A stretch of DNA of 64,000 nt from Celeribacter marinus (GCF_001308265.1 NZ_CP012023.1:820932-884931), one strand, 5' to 3'; shown: positions 21,663 to 29,609, counted from the first letter of the stretch. Made by a program: numbers and translations. The notes: generated from the sequence alone by a model not told the origin.

Positions 21663-22163
21663 CTAGGCTCCTAATTCATCAAGGAGGGACAGGGGGTCGA
21701 AATCATCGCCCTGCTCGGCCAACCAGCCATCCGTAATTTTGGCATCTTCAACCTCGAAGGTTTCGGGCTTCCAAATCTCGAATGTCTCACCCATGCCCGC
21801 GAAATACGCAGTGCCGTCGAGACCGATTTTATCACGAAGGGGTTGCGGCAAAACCAAACGACCATCTGCATCAACCTCGGTGGGACGCGCACGGTTCAAA
21901 ATCATACGCTGCATGATTTTACGCTTTTCAGATCCACGTGGCAGTGCCGCGATATCTGCCGCGAGAGCCTTGTAGCCATCATAGGTATGAACGATGAGTT
22001 GTTTTTGCGCGTCATGTCCGTAGACGATGACCATGCGCGGGCGGCCCGTTTCTCCTGACAGAGGATCGCCCTCTTCGAGTTCACGACGAAAATCGGCAGG
22101 GATCGACACGCGTCCCTTGCCGTCCACCTTAAAGGTGTGTTCGCCTATGAACATGCCAGCCAA
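21663..22163 (-). CDS. mraZ: Transcriptional regulator MraZ
   Basis: Ring-forming DNA-binding protein with two SpoVT/AbrB-like domains. It is the first gene of the cluster and in other bacteria represses it by binding tandem TGGG-type repeats. The protein is 166 residues. Repeat 1 has GEHTFKVDGKGRVSIPADFRREL, and repeat 2 NRARPTEVDADGRLVLPQPLRDKIGL. Upstream lie a structured leader and two arrays of TGGG-like repeats that could be its operators. The C-terminal tail (about 140-166) is acidic. Confidence 0.95.
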   Translation of the reverse strand: MAGMFIGEHTFKVDGKGRVSIPADFRRELEEGDPLSGETGRPRMVIVYGHDAQKQLIVHTYDGYKALAADIAALPRGSEKRKIMQRMILNRARPTEVDADGRLVLPQPLRDKIGLDGTAYFAGMGETFEIWKPETFEVEDAKITDGWLAEQGDDFDPLSLLDELGA

Positions 22164-22189
22164 ATCGTGGCTCCTATTCTTTTCATATG

Positions 22190-22440
22190 AGCCGCTTGGC
22201 TCTACTCATCGGGCGGGTCCGTCGACCCGAAAATCTTGTGAGCCCCTGAAACGGGAAACGGCGGACCGAGCTGCTGCCACTGCTCTATCCGCCGCCCTCG
22301 TCCCGTTTCCGGGGATGTCCGACTGCGCGCGCCACCTGGGGGGATGTCTGCTCGCTCGCGCGCCGGATCTCTGTGTTCTGGTGAGATGGATGCCTGTATG
22401 AAGCCTGACTTATTATTTTGTTTTGTTTGCGGTCTTGTAT
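22190..22440 (-). ncRNA. Structured mraZ leader, UpsM-like sRNA locus
   Basis: Between mraZ and its upstream elements lies a GC-rich, non-coding stretch with strong minus-strand folding. A long hairpin spans 22248-22309 (arms TCCCGTTTC/GAAACGGGA, inner arms TCCGCCG/CGGCGGA). A 6-bp hairpin (CGGGTC/GACCCG) lies at 22214-22229, and a small one (GAGCC/GGCTC) near 22187-22200, just before mraZ. In Rhodobacter sphaeroides the dcw cluster is known to have a long 5' leader from which the sRNA UpsM is made. Position and structure fit a homologue. Exact ends and promoter are not visible to me; identity is inferred from location rather than sequence match. Confidence 0.55.
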
Positions 22441-22482
22441 GCGCCGCTCATTCCCGTCTCACCGGATGACACAAACATGCCA

Positions 22483-22546
22483 TGGGAATTCATGGTAATC
22501 AACGGGTAAATTGTGCACAGGCTACCATATGTGGGATTTGACGGGA
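22483..22546 (+). promoter_or_regulatory. Proximal array of TGGG-like repeats (possible MraZ boxes)
   Basis: On the plus strand TGGGA (22483), TGGTA (22493) and CGGGT (22503) are spaced 10 bases apart with 5-base spacers. TGGGA (22532) and CGGGA (22542) follow with nearly the same phase. MraZ is known to bind direct TGGGN repeats with 5-base spacers. The array lies just upstream of the UpsM-like leader. Confidence 0.45.
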
Positions 22547-22690
22547 GGAGCGCACCAGCAATAGCACCTCGAATTCACACTATATTTACCACAAATTGAC
22601 AAATAAACAGAGCTACCGACTACATGTGGTGCAGTGCATTCTTAACTCCATACGACCCAAAAGAGTCGAAAAAACTTTCAAAACACAGGC

Positions 22691-22721
22691 TCATCCACAA
22701 GTTTCCACCGAGTTATCCACA
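22691..22721 (+). promoter_or_regulatory. DnaA boxes upstream of the mraZ leader
   Basis: TTATCCACA at 22713-22721 is a perfect DnaA box, and TCATCCACA at 22691-22699 differs at one position. They face the same way, 22 bases (about two turns) apart. This suggests DnaA control of the dcw cluster. Two boxes without an AT-rich unwinding element do not make an origin. Confidence 0.5.
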
Positions 22722-22781
22722 GAAAAGTGATTCGAAACGGGATGGAAAGCGCCGACTCTTGGCCTAAAAAGTCGCCTCTCG

Positions 22782-22847
22782 CCCATAAAATCCCAAATGT
22801 GCCATGAAATCCCATGCGCACCATGAAGTCCCATGCACCAATGCCCA
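22782..22847 (-). promoter_or_regulatory. Distal array of TGGGA repeats (possible MraZ boxes)
   Basis: On the minus strand, the direction of mraZ, TGGGA occurs with N5 spacers (cttca, tttca, tttta) alternating with TGG-type variants. The units (seen as CCCA/CCA on plus at 22782, 22792, 22802, 22811, 22821, 22830 and 22844) repeat every 9-10 bases for about six periods. This matches the layout of MraZ operators. It starts directly behind the mrp terminator. Confidence 0.55.
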
Positions 22848-22877
22848 TCAGCGGGCTAGGACATGCTATATCGCGCA

Positions 22878-22914
22878 CGAAAACGCCGCGCGAGGCAGAT
22901 CCCCCGCGCGGCGT
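22878..22914 (-). terminator. Rho-independent terminator after mrp
   Basis: Perfect 10-bp inverted repeat (ACGCCGCGCG / CGCGCGGCGT, 12-base loop) followed by TTTT on the minus strand, about 40 bases after the mrp stop. It shields the dcw promoter region from mrp transcription. Confidence 0.85.
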
Positions 22915-22954
22915 CTTGTTACAAATGCAGGGTCACACCCCGAAAGCGCGGTGT

Positions 22955-24061
22955 TTAGGCGATACCACCCGCAATCAATCGCTCGGCCAACTGCATATAA
23001 GGGACGCCAAGGGGACTATCTGTCGCCGCAATCGGCACACCCTCGTCCCCCGCCACACGAGTATCGAGCGCCAATGGGAGCTGAGCCAAGAACGGCACAC
23101 CCATTTTCTCCGCCTCATCCTTGACGCCGCCATGCCCGAACAAATGCGCCTCATGCCCGCAACTCGGACATACATATGTCGACATATTCTCGATGAGACC
23201 CAAAACGGGAACCTTGAGCTTTTCAAACATCGAAATACCGCGCCGCGCATCGATCAAGGCCACATCTTGTGGCGTCGAGACAACCAATGCACCCGTCAAT
23301 TCGGTTTTCTGACACAAGGTGAGCTGCACATCCCCCGTGCCGGGCGGCATATCAATCAATAAGACATCCAATTCACCCCACGCGACCTGACCCAGCATTT
23401 GCTGCATCGCGCCCATCAACATCGGCCCGCGCCACACGACCGCCTCACCGTCTTTGATCATCAGGCCAATCGACATCATCGTAACACCATGTGCATGCAA
23501 CGGTTCGATCGTCTCGCCATCCGGTGACGCCGGACGCTTTGTCACGCCCATCATGCGCGGCTGGCTTGGGCCATATATATCAGCATCCAACAGACCAACT
23601 TTGCGGCCCTGCCGTGCCAGTGCGACCGCGAGGTTGGCGGAGACGGTGGATTTACCCACGCCCCCCTTACCGGACGCGACCGCGATAATGCTCTTGATCC
23701 CTGACGGCTTGGACTTGCCTTGCTGTGGCGTTGGGTGACGGCCAATCTTAAGACTGGGCGGCTCGCCCGCTTGCCCACCCGCCTGCGCTGGCGCGGGGGA
23801 CGCGCTCCCAGTCGGACCATGGGCCGTCATAACGATAGAGACGGATCCAACCCCTTCAAGTGCCTCAATAGCAGCCTGTGCTTTGGCTTGCGCGCCACTC
23901 CATGCACGCGCAGCAGTCGCATCAGGTGCCTCAATGACGAATCGCACCACGCCCGCGTCAACAGTGAGCGCTCGAATTCGCTCCCCTGAGGCGAGGCTCG
24001 TTCCATCGGGCAGCGCAATCCCGTCTAAAACCGTCATAATAGTGTCATGTAACGCGGGCAT
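22955..24061 (-). CDS. mrp: Iron-sulfur cluster carrier ATPase Mrp/ApbC
   Basis: P-loop ATPase that holds and hands over [4Fe-4S] clusters in the cytoplasm. The protein has an N-terminal DUF59/MIP18-like domain (about 1-90). The deviant Walker [25 protein letters not shown] starts the NUBPL/Mrp ATPase domain. [17 protein letters not shown] is the switch/Walker B region, and [17 protein letters not shown] holds the CxxC pair that ligates the cluster. ATG 24061 (MPALHDTIM) is preferred because the AAGGG lies about 9 bases before it, while ATG 24070 directly abuts that site. Confidence 0.93.
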   Translation of the reverse strand: MPALHDTIMTVLDGIALPDGTSLASGERIRALTVDAGVVRFVIEAPDATAARAWSGAQAKAQAAIEALEGVGSVSIVMTAHGPTGSASPAPAQAGGQAGEPPSLKIGRHPTPQQGKSKPSGIKSIIAVASGKGGVGKSTVSANLAVALARQGRKVGLLDADIYGPSQPRMMGVTKRPASPDGETIEPLHAHGVTMMSIGLMIKDGEAVVWRGPMLMGAMQQMLGQVAWGELDVLLIDMPPGTGDVQLTLCQKTELTGALVVSTPQDVALIDARRGISMFEKLKVPVLGLIENMSTYVCPSCGHEAHLFGHGGVKDEAEKMGVPFLAQLPLALDTRVAGDEGVPIAATDSPLGVPYMQLAERLIAGGIA

Positions 24062-24361
24062 ATTGGTCATCCCTTTTTCCCTATTCACCGTGCAGATACG
24101 CCTTTTACGGGGCTTTTTCCACTCCATAGCCCTGTATTTATTGTCCATTTGGATGAAATTACCCAAAGCGCCTTCAAATTAGGTCAGTATTGGTCATGCA
24201 TTTTCTGCATAGCGGCAATGACGAGACGGTGAGTTGTGCATGCGCAGCAATTCCTCCATCTTAGGATCAACAAGACGAACAGGGCACACCACGACAGTCC
24301 GACCCGTCAACCAAGACACCGCAGGGCGAAACGCCCGCACGCATATTAAGGTAAGAACGCA

Positions 24362-24574
24362 ATGGCTTATGTAAACAACGTCCGCACAGCTGCACCTGGT
24401 TTCGCAGGCATCACATCCTTCTTCGCCGGTCTGTCCGAGCGCTACGCACGTTACAATGTGTACCGCGAAACGATGAACGAGCTGAACGAATTGAGCGACC
24501 GTGACCTTGCCGATCTGGGCCTCGCACGCTCCACAATCAAGTCCGTTGCTTTTGAAGCAGCCTACGGCAACTAA
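24362..24574 (+). CDS. DUF1127 small protein (CcaF1-like)
   Basis: 70-residue protein MAYVNNVRTAAPGFAGITSFFAGL..., ending with the DUF1127 core NELNELSDRDLADLGLARSTIKSVAFEAAYGN. In Rhodobacter sphaeroides a protein of this family (CcaF1) is cotranscribed with the CcsR sRNAs, binds RNA and helps their maturation. Its homologue here is followed by the same type of RNA hairpins (24.58-24.87 kb), so they probably form one stress-induced unit. An AAGG lies 9 bases before the ATG. The 24062-24361 upstream region should hold the promoter (RpoH type in R. sphaeroides); I could not fix its boxes. Confidence 0.9.
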   Translation: MAYVNNVRTAAPGFAGITSFFAGLSERYARYNVYRETMNELNELSDRDLADLGLARSTIKSVAFEAAYGN

Positions 24575-24581
24575 GAATTTC

Positions 24582-24659
24582 GAAATCGGACCCTTCTCCT
24601 CCTCCCTAGGGTTCTGATCGAAGCGGCAACGTCTCTCCTCCTCCCTGACGTTGCCGCAC
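24582..24659 (+). ncRNA. Cuckoo (CcsR-like) RNA 1, two CCUCCUCCC hairpins
   Basis: Hairpin a (about 24584-24619) has an imperfect stem (ACCCT/AGGGT extended by ATC..GAT), and hairpin b (24623-24657) a perfect 11-bp stem GCGGCAACGTC/GACGTTGCCGC. Both expose the same loop TCTCCTCCTCCCT. Only 3 bases separate them, so they look like one two-hairpin unit behind the DUF1127 gene. The loop resembles an anti-Shine-Dalgarno sequence. Confidence 0.85.
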
Positions 24660-24670
24660 AAACAATCGGA

Positions 24671-24747
24671 ATTTAAGGCTCTTCCTCCTCCCTTAGAGCC
24701 TTAAAGACCAGAGCGGCGATGCTCTCCTCCTCCCTGCATCGCCGCAC
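24671..24747 (+). ncRNA. Cuckoo (CcsR-like) RNA 2, two CCUCCUCCC hairpins
   Basis: Hairpin c (24673-24704) has a perfect stem TTAAGGCTCT/AGAGCCTTAA, and hairpin d (24713-24745) GCGGCGATGC/GCATCGCCGC. Loops again carry CTCCTCCCT. The stems differ in sequence from the other units but keep pairing, which shows selection on structure. Confidence 0.85.
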
Positions 24748-24778
24748 CTAATTCGGAGCCTTACATGCTCCAACATAG

Positions 24779-24866
24779 ATCGATCTCTCTCTCCTCCTCC
24801 CTGAGAGATCGTGTGCTAAAAAGCGGTGATGTCTTTCCTCCTCCCTGACATCACCGCTTTTTTTAT
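24779..24866 (+). ncRNA. Cuckoo (CcsR-like) RNA 3, two CCUCCUCCC hairpins, last with terminator
   Basis: Hairpin e (24781-24811) has the stem CGATCTCTC/GAGAGATCG, and hairpin f (about 24819-24862) AAGCGGTGATGTC/GACATCACCGCTT, both with the CTCCTCCCT loop. Hairpin f runs into TTTTTTT and thus also serves as the terminator of the DUF1127-cuckoo transcript. The region from 24867 to the IS (25042) shows no gene or clear structure. Confidence 0.85.
24819..24866 (+). terminator. Terminator of the DUF1127-cuckoo RNA unit
   Basis: The sixth hairpin (perfect 13-14-bp stem, CCTCCTCCC loop) is followed by a run of seven T. Confidence 0.9.
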
Positions 24867-25068
24867 GTCTGCAAGACAGACGGCACATGCGCCACGCGCA
24901 CGCGCACGCGCAACCAAGACGCCGCAGCGCCGAGATCGGAAATGATCATTTTTTAGGGATAATTTGCACGAAATTTGCGTGCCTTCACATGCGGGGCACC
25001 CTGCCACCGCACCCGAATATGGCGCGCGTAATAGGTGGACGCTGACCTGCCCCCCGAGGCTCCCTCAT

Positions 25069-25953
25069 TCATAACGAGAGTTTGCGGGTTTGGATTTCAT
25101 ATTCTTCGTCGTCGGTTTGGGCAAGCGCGTCGGACGCGGAGCCCTCAAATTGCTCAAGCGCACGACGCACTTCAGCGGGTGTTTGATTCTCCAGCGATGA
25201 GTGTGGTCTTACGTTGTTGTAGTCGTAGCGCCAGAGTGCCAGTTTGCGGCGGGCATCATCCAGCGTGTCGAAGATCTCCTCATTTAGCAGTTCGTCACGT
25301 AGGCTGCCGTTGAAGCTTTCGATAAAACCATTCTGCTGGGGCTTGCCTGGATCAATGTAATGCCAATCCACGTCGTTATCGCCAGCCCATTTAAGGATCG
25401 CCCGACTGGTGAACTCATTGCCATTGTCTGAGACAATACAAGCTGGCTTTCCGTAGACGCGCACAAGCGCATCCAGTTCTCGCGCAACTCGAGCGCCCGA
25501 TATGCTGGTGTCCGCCATCAGGCATAGGTTCTCACGGCAGCAATCGTCATTCACAGCCAACATGCGGAACTTGCGAGACGCGCCAAATGTGTCGGAGACA
25601 AAATCCAGCGACCAACGCTCACCAGGTCTCAACGCCACAGGCATCGGCGTGCGTGATTCACGCGCACGCTTACGGCCTCTTCGTCGCCTGACGCCCAGCT
25701 TTTCTTCCGTATAAAGTCGATACAGCTTCTTGTGGTTCATAATCATGCCTTTGCGCTCCAACAGCACGCCGATCCGGCGATAACCAAACCGCCGCCGTTT
25801 GTTGGCAATCGCCGTCATCTCTTCGCGAACTTCAGGATTATCCGGCGGTTGATCGCGCCGGACAGTCTTGGGATCGACACCAACAAGCCTGCACGCCCGG
25901 CGTTGCGAGATATCATGATCCCGCATCGCCTTTTGTGCCGCAGCCCGTCGCAC
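25069..25953 (-). CDS. IS3-family transposase OrfB (catalytic part)
   Basis: rve-type integrase domain with HTH_21 region [16 protein letters not shown] near the N-terminus and a DDE core. The first Asp is in WSLDFVSD, the second in [12 protein letters not shown], and Glu in [19 protein letters not shown]. The C-terminal [15 protein letters not shown] is typical of IS3/IS407-like elements. Normal synthesis is by -1 frameshift from OrfA at GGGAAAG, giving ...[15 protein letters not shown]. The independent start given here (GTG 25953) may be only nominal. All catalytic residues are present, so the element may be active. Confidence 0.93.
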   Translation of the reverse strand: MRRAAAQKAMRDHDISQRRACRLVGVDPKTVRRDQPPDNPEVREEMTAIANKRRRFGYRRIGVLLERKGMIMNHKKLYRLYTEEKLGVRRRRGRKRARESRTPMPVALRPGERWSLDFVSDTFGASRKFRMLAVNDDCCRENLCLMADTSISGARVARELDALVRVYGKPACIVSDNGNEFTSRAILKWAGDNDVDWHYIDPGKPQQNGFIESFNGSLRDELLNEEIFDTLDDARRKLALWRYDYNNVRPHSSLENQTPAEVRRALEQFEGSASDALAQTDDEEYEIQTRKLSL

Positions 25954-25964
25954 ATTCGGTGTCG

Positions 25965-26255
25965 TCAGTTCTTTCCCAGCAAGTCTTTCAGAACGACATT
26001 GTCGAGCATCGTATCAGCCAGCAGACGCTTCAACTTGACGTTCTCGTCTTCCAGCGATTTGAGGCGATGGGTGTCAGAAATGTTCATGCCACCGTATTTG
26101 GCTTTGAACTTGTAAAACGACGCAGGACTCAGGCCATGTCTGCGACACACCTCAGCCGTGGGCATTCCAGCTTCCTGTTCTTTAATCATCCCGATTATTT
26201 GGGCTTCAGTAAAACGACTCTGTCGCATTTGTTTGCTCCTACAAAGGTTGAGCAA
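25965..26255 (-). CDS. IS3-family transposase OrfA (DNA-binding part)
   Basis: Transposase_8 protein with a helix-turn-helix ([46 protein letters not shown]) and a C-terminal leucine-zipper helix ([29 protein letters not shown]). The probable start is ATG 26228 ([10 protein letters not shown]), and the upstream codons reach into the terminal repeat region. OrfA alone usually inhibits transposition; the OrfAB fusion is the active form. Confidence 0.92.
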   Translation of the reverse strand: MLNLCRSKQMRQSRFTEAQIIGMIKEQEAGMPTAEVCRRHGLSPASFYKFKAKYGGMNISDTHRLKSLEDENVKLKRLLADTMLDNVVLKDLLGKN

Positions 26256-26330
26256 ACTCTACATTAAAGTGAGGGAAGTTTCGGGGAGCAGGTCAACGCC
26301 TAAAGGGGCGCGCCCTCCGAGCTGACACAC

Positions 26331-28949
26331 TCAAAATGGGACGTCGCCAGCCTTTTCAGCAGGCGTCACGAAGCTGGCCACGAGTTTTTTCTCGCCCGAA
26401 TGGTCAAAATCAATCGCAAGCTTGTCGCCCTCGATCTCCAACACCTGACCATAGCCGAACTTTTGGTGAAACACGCGGTCCCCAACCGTAAAGACCAGCG
26501 CCGCTTTCGCATCAATCGTCATATGGCCGCCCTTACCAGAGCGCACATTGGTGGCTGCCCCGCTTCGTTGGCTACGCTGTTGCAAGCGCTTCCACCCTGG
26601 GGAATTATAGACATCTGCCTTTTCGACGCGGGTCTCAAAGGCGGCTGACATTCCTGCGCCTGAGGCCTCACTAGAAAAGCCCCCCGATTGCGCCGCGCCA
26701 TATCCACCGCCGTACAGGCCGGGCGGGGTGAGAATATCAACGTGATCTTGGGGAAGTTCATCGATAAAGCGCGAGGGCAGTTGGCTTTGCCATTGGCCAT
26801 AAACGCGGCGATTGCCCGCAAACGAAATTGTACAAACTTCCTCCGCCCGCGTTATGCCCACATAGGCCAGACGCCGCTCCTCTTCGAGACCCTGTTGACC
26901 ACTTTCGTCCATAGAGCGCTGAGAGGGGAACAACCCCTCCTCCCACCCAGGTAAAAACACCACGGGAAACTCAAGCCCCTTGGCGCCGTGCAGCGTCATG
27001 ATGGTGACTTTTTCGCCGTGTTCCTCGTTGCTGTTGTCCATGATCAGGGCAACGTGTTCGAGAAATCCACCAAGGTTATCAAAGGCGTCCAGAGCCTTGA
27101 CGAGTTCCTTGAGGTTTTCAAGACGGCCCGGAGAATCTGGGTTTTTGTCGTTTTGCCACATCGTGGTGTAGCCGCTCTCGTCGAGAATGATTTCGGCTAA
27201 GACAACGTCATTATCAGATCTCAAATACTCTACATAAGATTGCAGTACTTTGATTTGTGATTTGAGTTGCTCTGCCAATAGAAGCAACTCAGCACAATCT
27301 TCCTTAACATTCATCCCTTTACTTGTCATAAGAGCCAGCTCAGCCTCTACGACTCCCAACTTGGAAGCGAGTTCCGAAATCTCAGCGTCATAGTCGGAAA
27401 TCACATCCTCATTCCCCCGATTTGAATACAGGTATCTCCACAGGTCCAACTGGGCAATCAGCTGCGCCACGCCCGATTTGGCTTTGCCTTTGAGCAAACC
27501 ATCTTGCGCCGCAATCCGCGCGCCCTCTTTGAGCGAGACGCCGTTGGTGCGCGCGGTGACCTGAATATCGGTCATCGCCTTATCACCCACGCCCCGCTTG
27601 GGCACGTTGATTATGCGCTCAAACGCCAGATCATCTTCGGGCGAGATAACCACGCGAAAATAGGCCATAGCGTCACGGATTTCCAAGCGCTCGTAGAACC
27701 GTGGGCCGCCGATCACACGGTATGGCAATCCGATGGTCAAGAACCGATCTTCAAACGCCCGCATCTGATGTGAGGCCCGCACAAGAATCGCCTGATCATC
27801 GAGAGAGAATTTGCGCAACCGCGCCCGCGTGCCACTGTGCATCGCTTCGATCTCTTCGCCGACCCAACGCGCCTCTTCTTCGCCATCCCAATGACCGATC
27901 AAGCGCACCTTTTCACCGTCTTGCTCAGCCGTCCAAAGGTCTTTGCCCAAACGACCCGAATTGGCGGCAATCACGCTCGACGCCGCGGCGAGGATGTGGG
28001 GGGTCGAGCGATAGTTTTGCTCTAGGCGTACAACCGTAGCCCCCGGAAAATCCTTTTCAAACCGCAAGATATTGCCAACTTCGGCCCCGCGCCACCCGTA
28101 GATCGACTGATCATCATCGCCGACACAACAGATATTGCGATGCCCCTGCGCCAACAATCGTAGCCACATGTACTGTGCCACGTTCGTGTCCTGATACTCG
28201 TCCACGAGGATATATTTGTACCACCGCTGATACTGCTCCAACAGGTCGGGATGATTTTGAAAAATCGTGACCATATGCAGCAACAAATCGCCAAAATCGC
28301 AAGCGTTCAACTCTTTGAGACGGTGCTGGTACTGCGCATAAAGCGCCTTACCCCGATCATCGAATGCCGCCTCATCCGCCGCGCCTAATTTGGCGGGCGT
28401 TAGCGCCTTGTTCTTCCACCCGTCGATCAATCCCGCAAGCTGACGCGCAGGCCACCGTTTGTCGTCCATCCCTGCGGCACGGATCAACTGTTTGAGCAGA
28501 CGGATTTGATCGTCAGTGTCCAAAATCGTGAAATTGCTTTTTAGGCCGACCAATTCGGCGTGGCGGCGCAACTGTTTAACGCAGATCGCGTGAAACGTAC
28601 CGAGCCAACGCACCCCGTCAACAGATTGCCCCATGTGCGCGCCCACGCGGTCCTTCATCTCGCGGGCCGCCTTATTGGTAAAGGTGACGGCGAGGATTTC
28701 GTTGGGACGCGCGCGCCCCGTGTTGAGCAGATGCGCAATGCGACAGGTCAGCGCTTTGGTTTTGCCCGTGCCCGCGCCCGCAAGCATCAAGACGGGCCCA
28801 TCCATCGCCTCGACGGCCTCGCGCTGTGCGGGGTTCAATCCCTCAAGATACGGCGTTGGCCGCGCCCCCATCGCCATTTGGCTCAAAGAGGGTCGGTTCG
28901 CGGGTGGGGCTGCGGCCTCAAAGGCATCATCTTCACTGAAACTGCTCAT
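26331..28949 (-). CDS. uvrD: DNA helicase II UvrD/PcrA with an in-frame insertion
   Basis: Superfamily 1 3'-5' helicase of nucleotide excision and mismatch repair. The 872-residue protein has Walker A LAGAGTGKTK (56-65), motif Ia AVTFTNKAAREM, motif II VDEYQDTN (249-256), motif III GDDDQSIYGWRGAE, motif IV VRLEQNYRS, motif V TLHGAKGLEFPVVF and motif VI EERRLAYVGITRA. It ends in a PcrA/UvrD-like C-terminal tudor-type region. Residues about 506-580 (27210-27430) are an extra segment that separates WRYL from VLAEIILDESGYT, which are nearly adjacent in relatives. It is charged, coiled-coil-like and AT-richer. An SOS box lies 41 bases upstream. Confidence 0.95.
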   Translation of the reverse strand: MSSFSEDDAFEAAAPPANRPSLSQMAMGARPTPYLEGLNPAQREAVEAMDGPVLMLAGAGTGKTKALTCRIAHLLNTGRARPNEILAVTFTNKAAREMKDRVGAHMGQSVDGVRWLGTFHAICVKQLRRHAELVGLKSNFTILDTDDQIRLLKQLIRAAGMDDKRWPARQLAGLIDGWKNKALTPAKLGAADEAAFDDRGKALYAQYQHRLKELNACDFGDLLLHMVTIFQNHPDLLEQYQRWYKYILVDEYQDTNVAQYMWLRLLAQGHRNICCVGDDDQSIYGWRGAEVGNILRFEKDFPGATVVRLEQNYRSTPHILAAASSVIAANSGRLGKDLWTAEQDGEKVRLIGHWDGEEEARWVGEEIEAMHSGTRARLRKFSLDDQAILVRASHQMRAFEDRFLTIGLPYRVIGGPRFYERLEIRDAMAYFRVVISPEDDLAFERIINVPKRGVGDKAMTDIQVTARTNGVSLKEGARIAAQDGLLKGKAKSGVAQLIAQLDLWRYLYSNRGNEDVISDYDAEISELASKLGVVEAELALMTSKGMNVKEDCAELLLLAEQLKSQIKVLQSYVEYLRSDNDVVLAEIILDESGYTTMWQNDKNPDSPGRLENLKELVKALDAFDNLGGFLEHVALIMDNSNEEHGEKVTIMTLHGAKGLEFPVVFLPGWEEGLFPSQRSMDESGQQGLEEERRLAYVGITRAEEVCTISFAGNRRVYGQWQSQLPSRFIDELPQDHVDILTPPGLYGGGYGAAQSGGFSSEASGAGMSAAFETRVEKADVYNSPGWKRLQQRSQRSGAATNVRSGKGGHMTIDAKAALVFTVGDRVFHQKFGYGQVLEIEGDKLAIDFDHSGEKKLVASFVTPAEKAGDVPF

Positions 28950-28989
28950 GGGCGCGAGACTACAACCATGCGGCGCTAAGGAAAAGCAT

Positions 28990-29004
28990 GTTCTGCAATT
29001 GTTC
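28990..29004 (-). promoter_or_regulatory. LexA (SOS) box before uvrD
   Basis: GTTC-TGCAATT-GTTC, an exact GTTC-N7-GTTC match to the alphaproteobacterial LexA operator, lies 41 bases upstream of the uvrD start. The location predicts induction of uvrD by DNA damage. Confidence 0.7.
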
Positions 29005-29033
29005 GCATGAAAAACACCGCGCGGGATCCGCGT

Positions 29034-29609
29034 TTAGGGCGCATCCGACTGCAAAACCGCGTTCAGCCCATCAACATAGCGCCGAACGAGGCGCGCAAAC
29101 ATTTCGATGTCATCCGCGTCCCACTCTTGAAACAGCTGAGACATGAGGTGCCATTTGGAGGCCGAGAACTGCCTCAAAAACTCAAGCGCCTTGGGCGTCA
29201 ATGTCAGGATCGATTTTCGGGCATCCTCTTGCGCGACATCGCGCACCACGAACCCGCGCTCCACCAGCCCCGCGACAATGCGCGAGGCGCGTGACGGGTC
29301 GACCGCCATCACATCAGCCACAAGACCGATGGTCGGGGGCTGCGGCTCCATCCGGCCAAGACCCGCATGAATTTGCGCGACACTGAGCAACCCCTGCAAA
29401 AGCGCGGGATCGAGTTTTTCATCGACGCCCTCCAACACTTTGCCCTTGAACTCACCCTGTTCACCGATGCGCCGCCATTGAAACAAGGCGAGGTCGAAAT
29501 CCAAAAGAGCGCCGATAGCATCGTGAGAAAACCCCTTGCTATCAAGAAGTTCCGGAATGCCGCGATGAATGCGCGGGTCGGCGTTGGCGTGGGTGTCGCG
29601 TTTGTCCAT
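29034..29609 (-). CDS. MarR-family transcriptional regulator
   Basis: Winged-helix regulator of 191 residues. The recognition part is PPTIGLVADVMAVDPSRASRIVAGLVERGFVVRDVAQEDARKSILTLTPKALEFL, where the wing motif DARKSILTLT corresponds to the MarR family DxRxxxLxLT signature. The N-terminus is longer than average (about 40 residues before the first helix). It is divergent from the DHA2 exporter gene, so it is likely the local repressor; the inducer is unknown. Confidence 0.88.
   Translation of the reverse strand: MDKRDTHANADPRIHRGIPELLDSKGFSHDAIGALLDFDLALFQWRRIGEQGEFKGKVLEGVDEKLDPALLQGLLSVAQIHAGLGRMEPQPPTIGLVADVMAVDPSRASRIVAGLVERGFVVRDVAQEDARKSILTLTPKALEFLRQFSASKWHLMSQLFQEWDADDIEMFARLVRRYVDGLNAVLQSDAP

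Larger units (their letters stand above)
25043..26295 (-). mobile_element. Complete IS3-family insertion sequence
   Basis: Element of 1253 bp. The terminal inverted repeats start TGACCTGCCCCCCGAGGCTC at the left and, read inwards, TGACCTGCTCCCCGAAACTT at the right, about 25 bases with a few mismatches. It is flanked on both sides by the 4-base target duplication ACGC (25039-25042 and 26296-26299), a sign of recent, clean insertion. It carries orfA and orfB with a GGGAAAG slippery site at 25971-25977. The site lies between the cuckoo RNA unit and uvrD, so no gene is broken. Confidence 0.93.

Noticed and set aside
22190..22440. RNase P RNA (rnpB) in the mraZ leader
   Set aside because: The conserved GAGGAAAGTCCGG core of bacterial RNase P RNA is absent from both strands; the UpsM-like leader is the better explanation.
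22691..22721. Replication origin
   Set aside because: Only two DnaA boxes, no AT-rich unwinding element, and none of the usual alphaproteobacterial origin neighbours.
24582..24866. CRISPR array
   Set aside because: The repeated CTCCTCCCT lies in hairpin loops with variable stems, spacing is not constant, and there is no cas gene.
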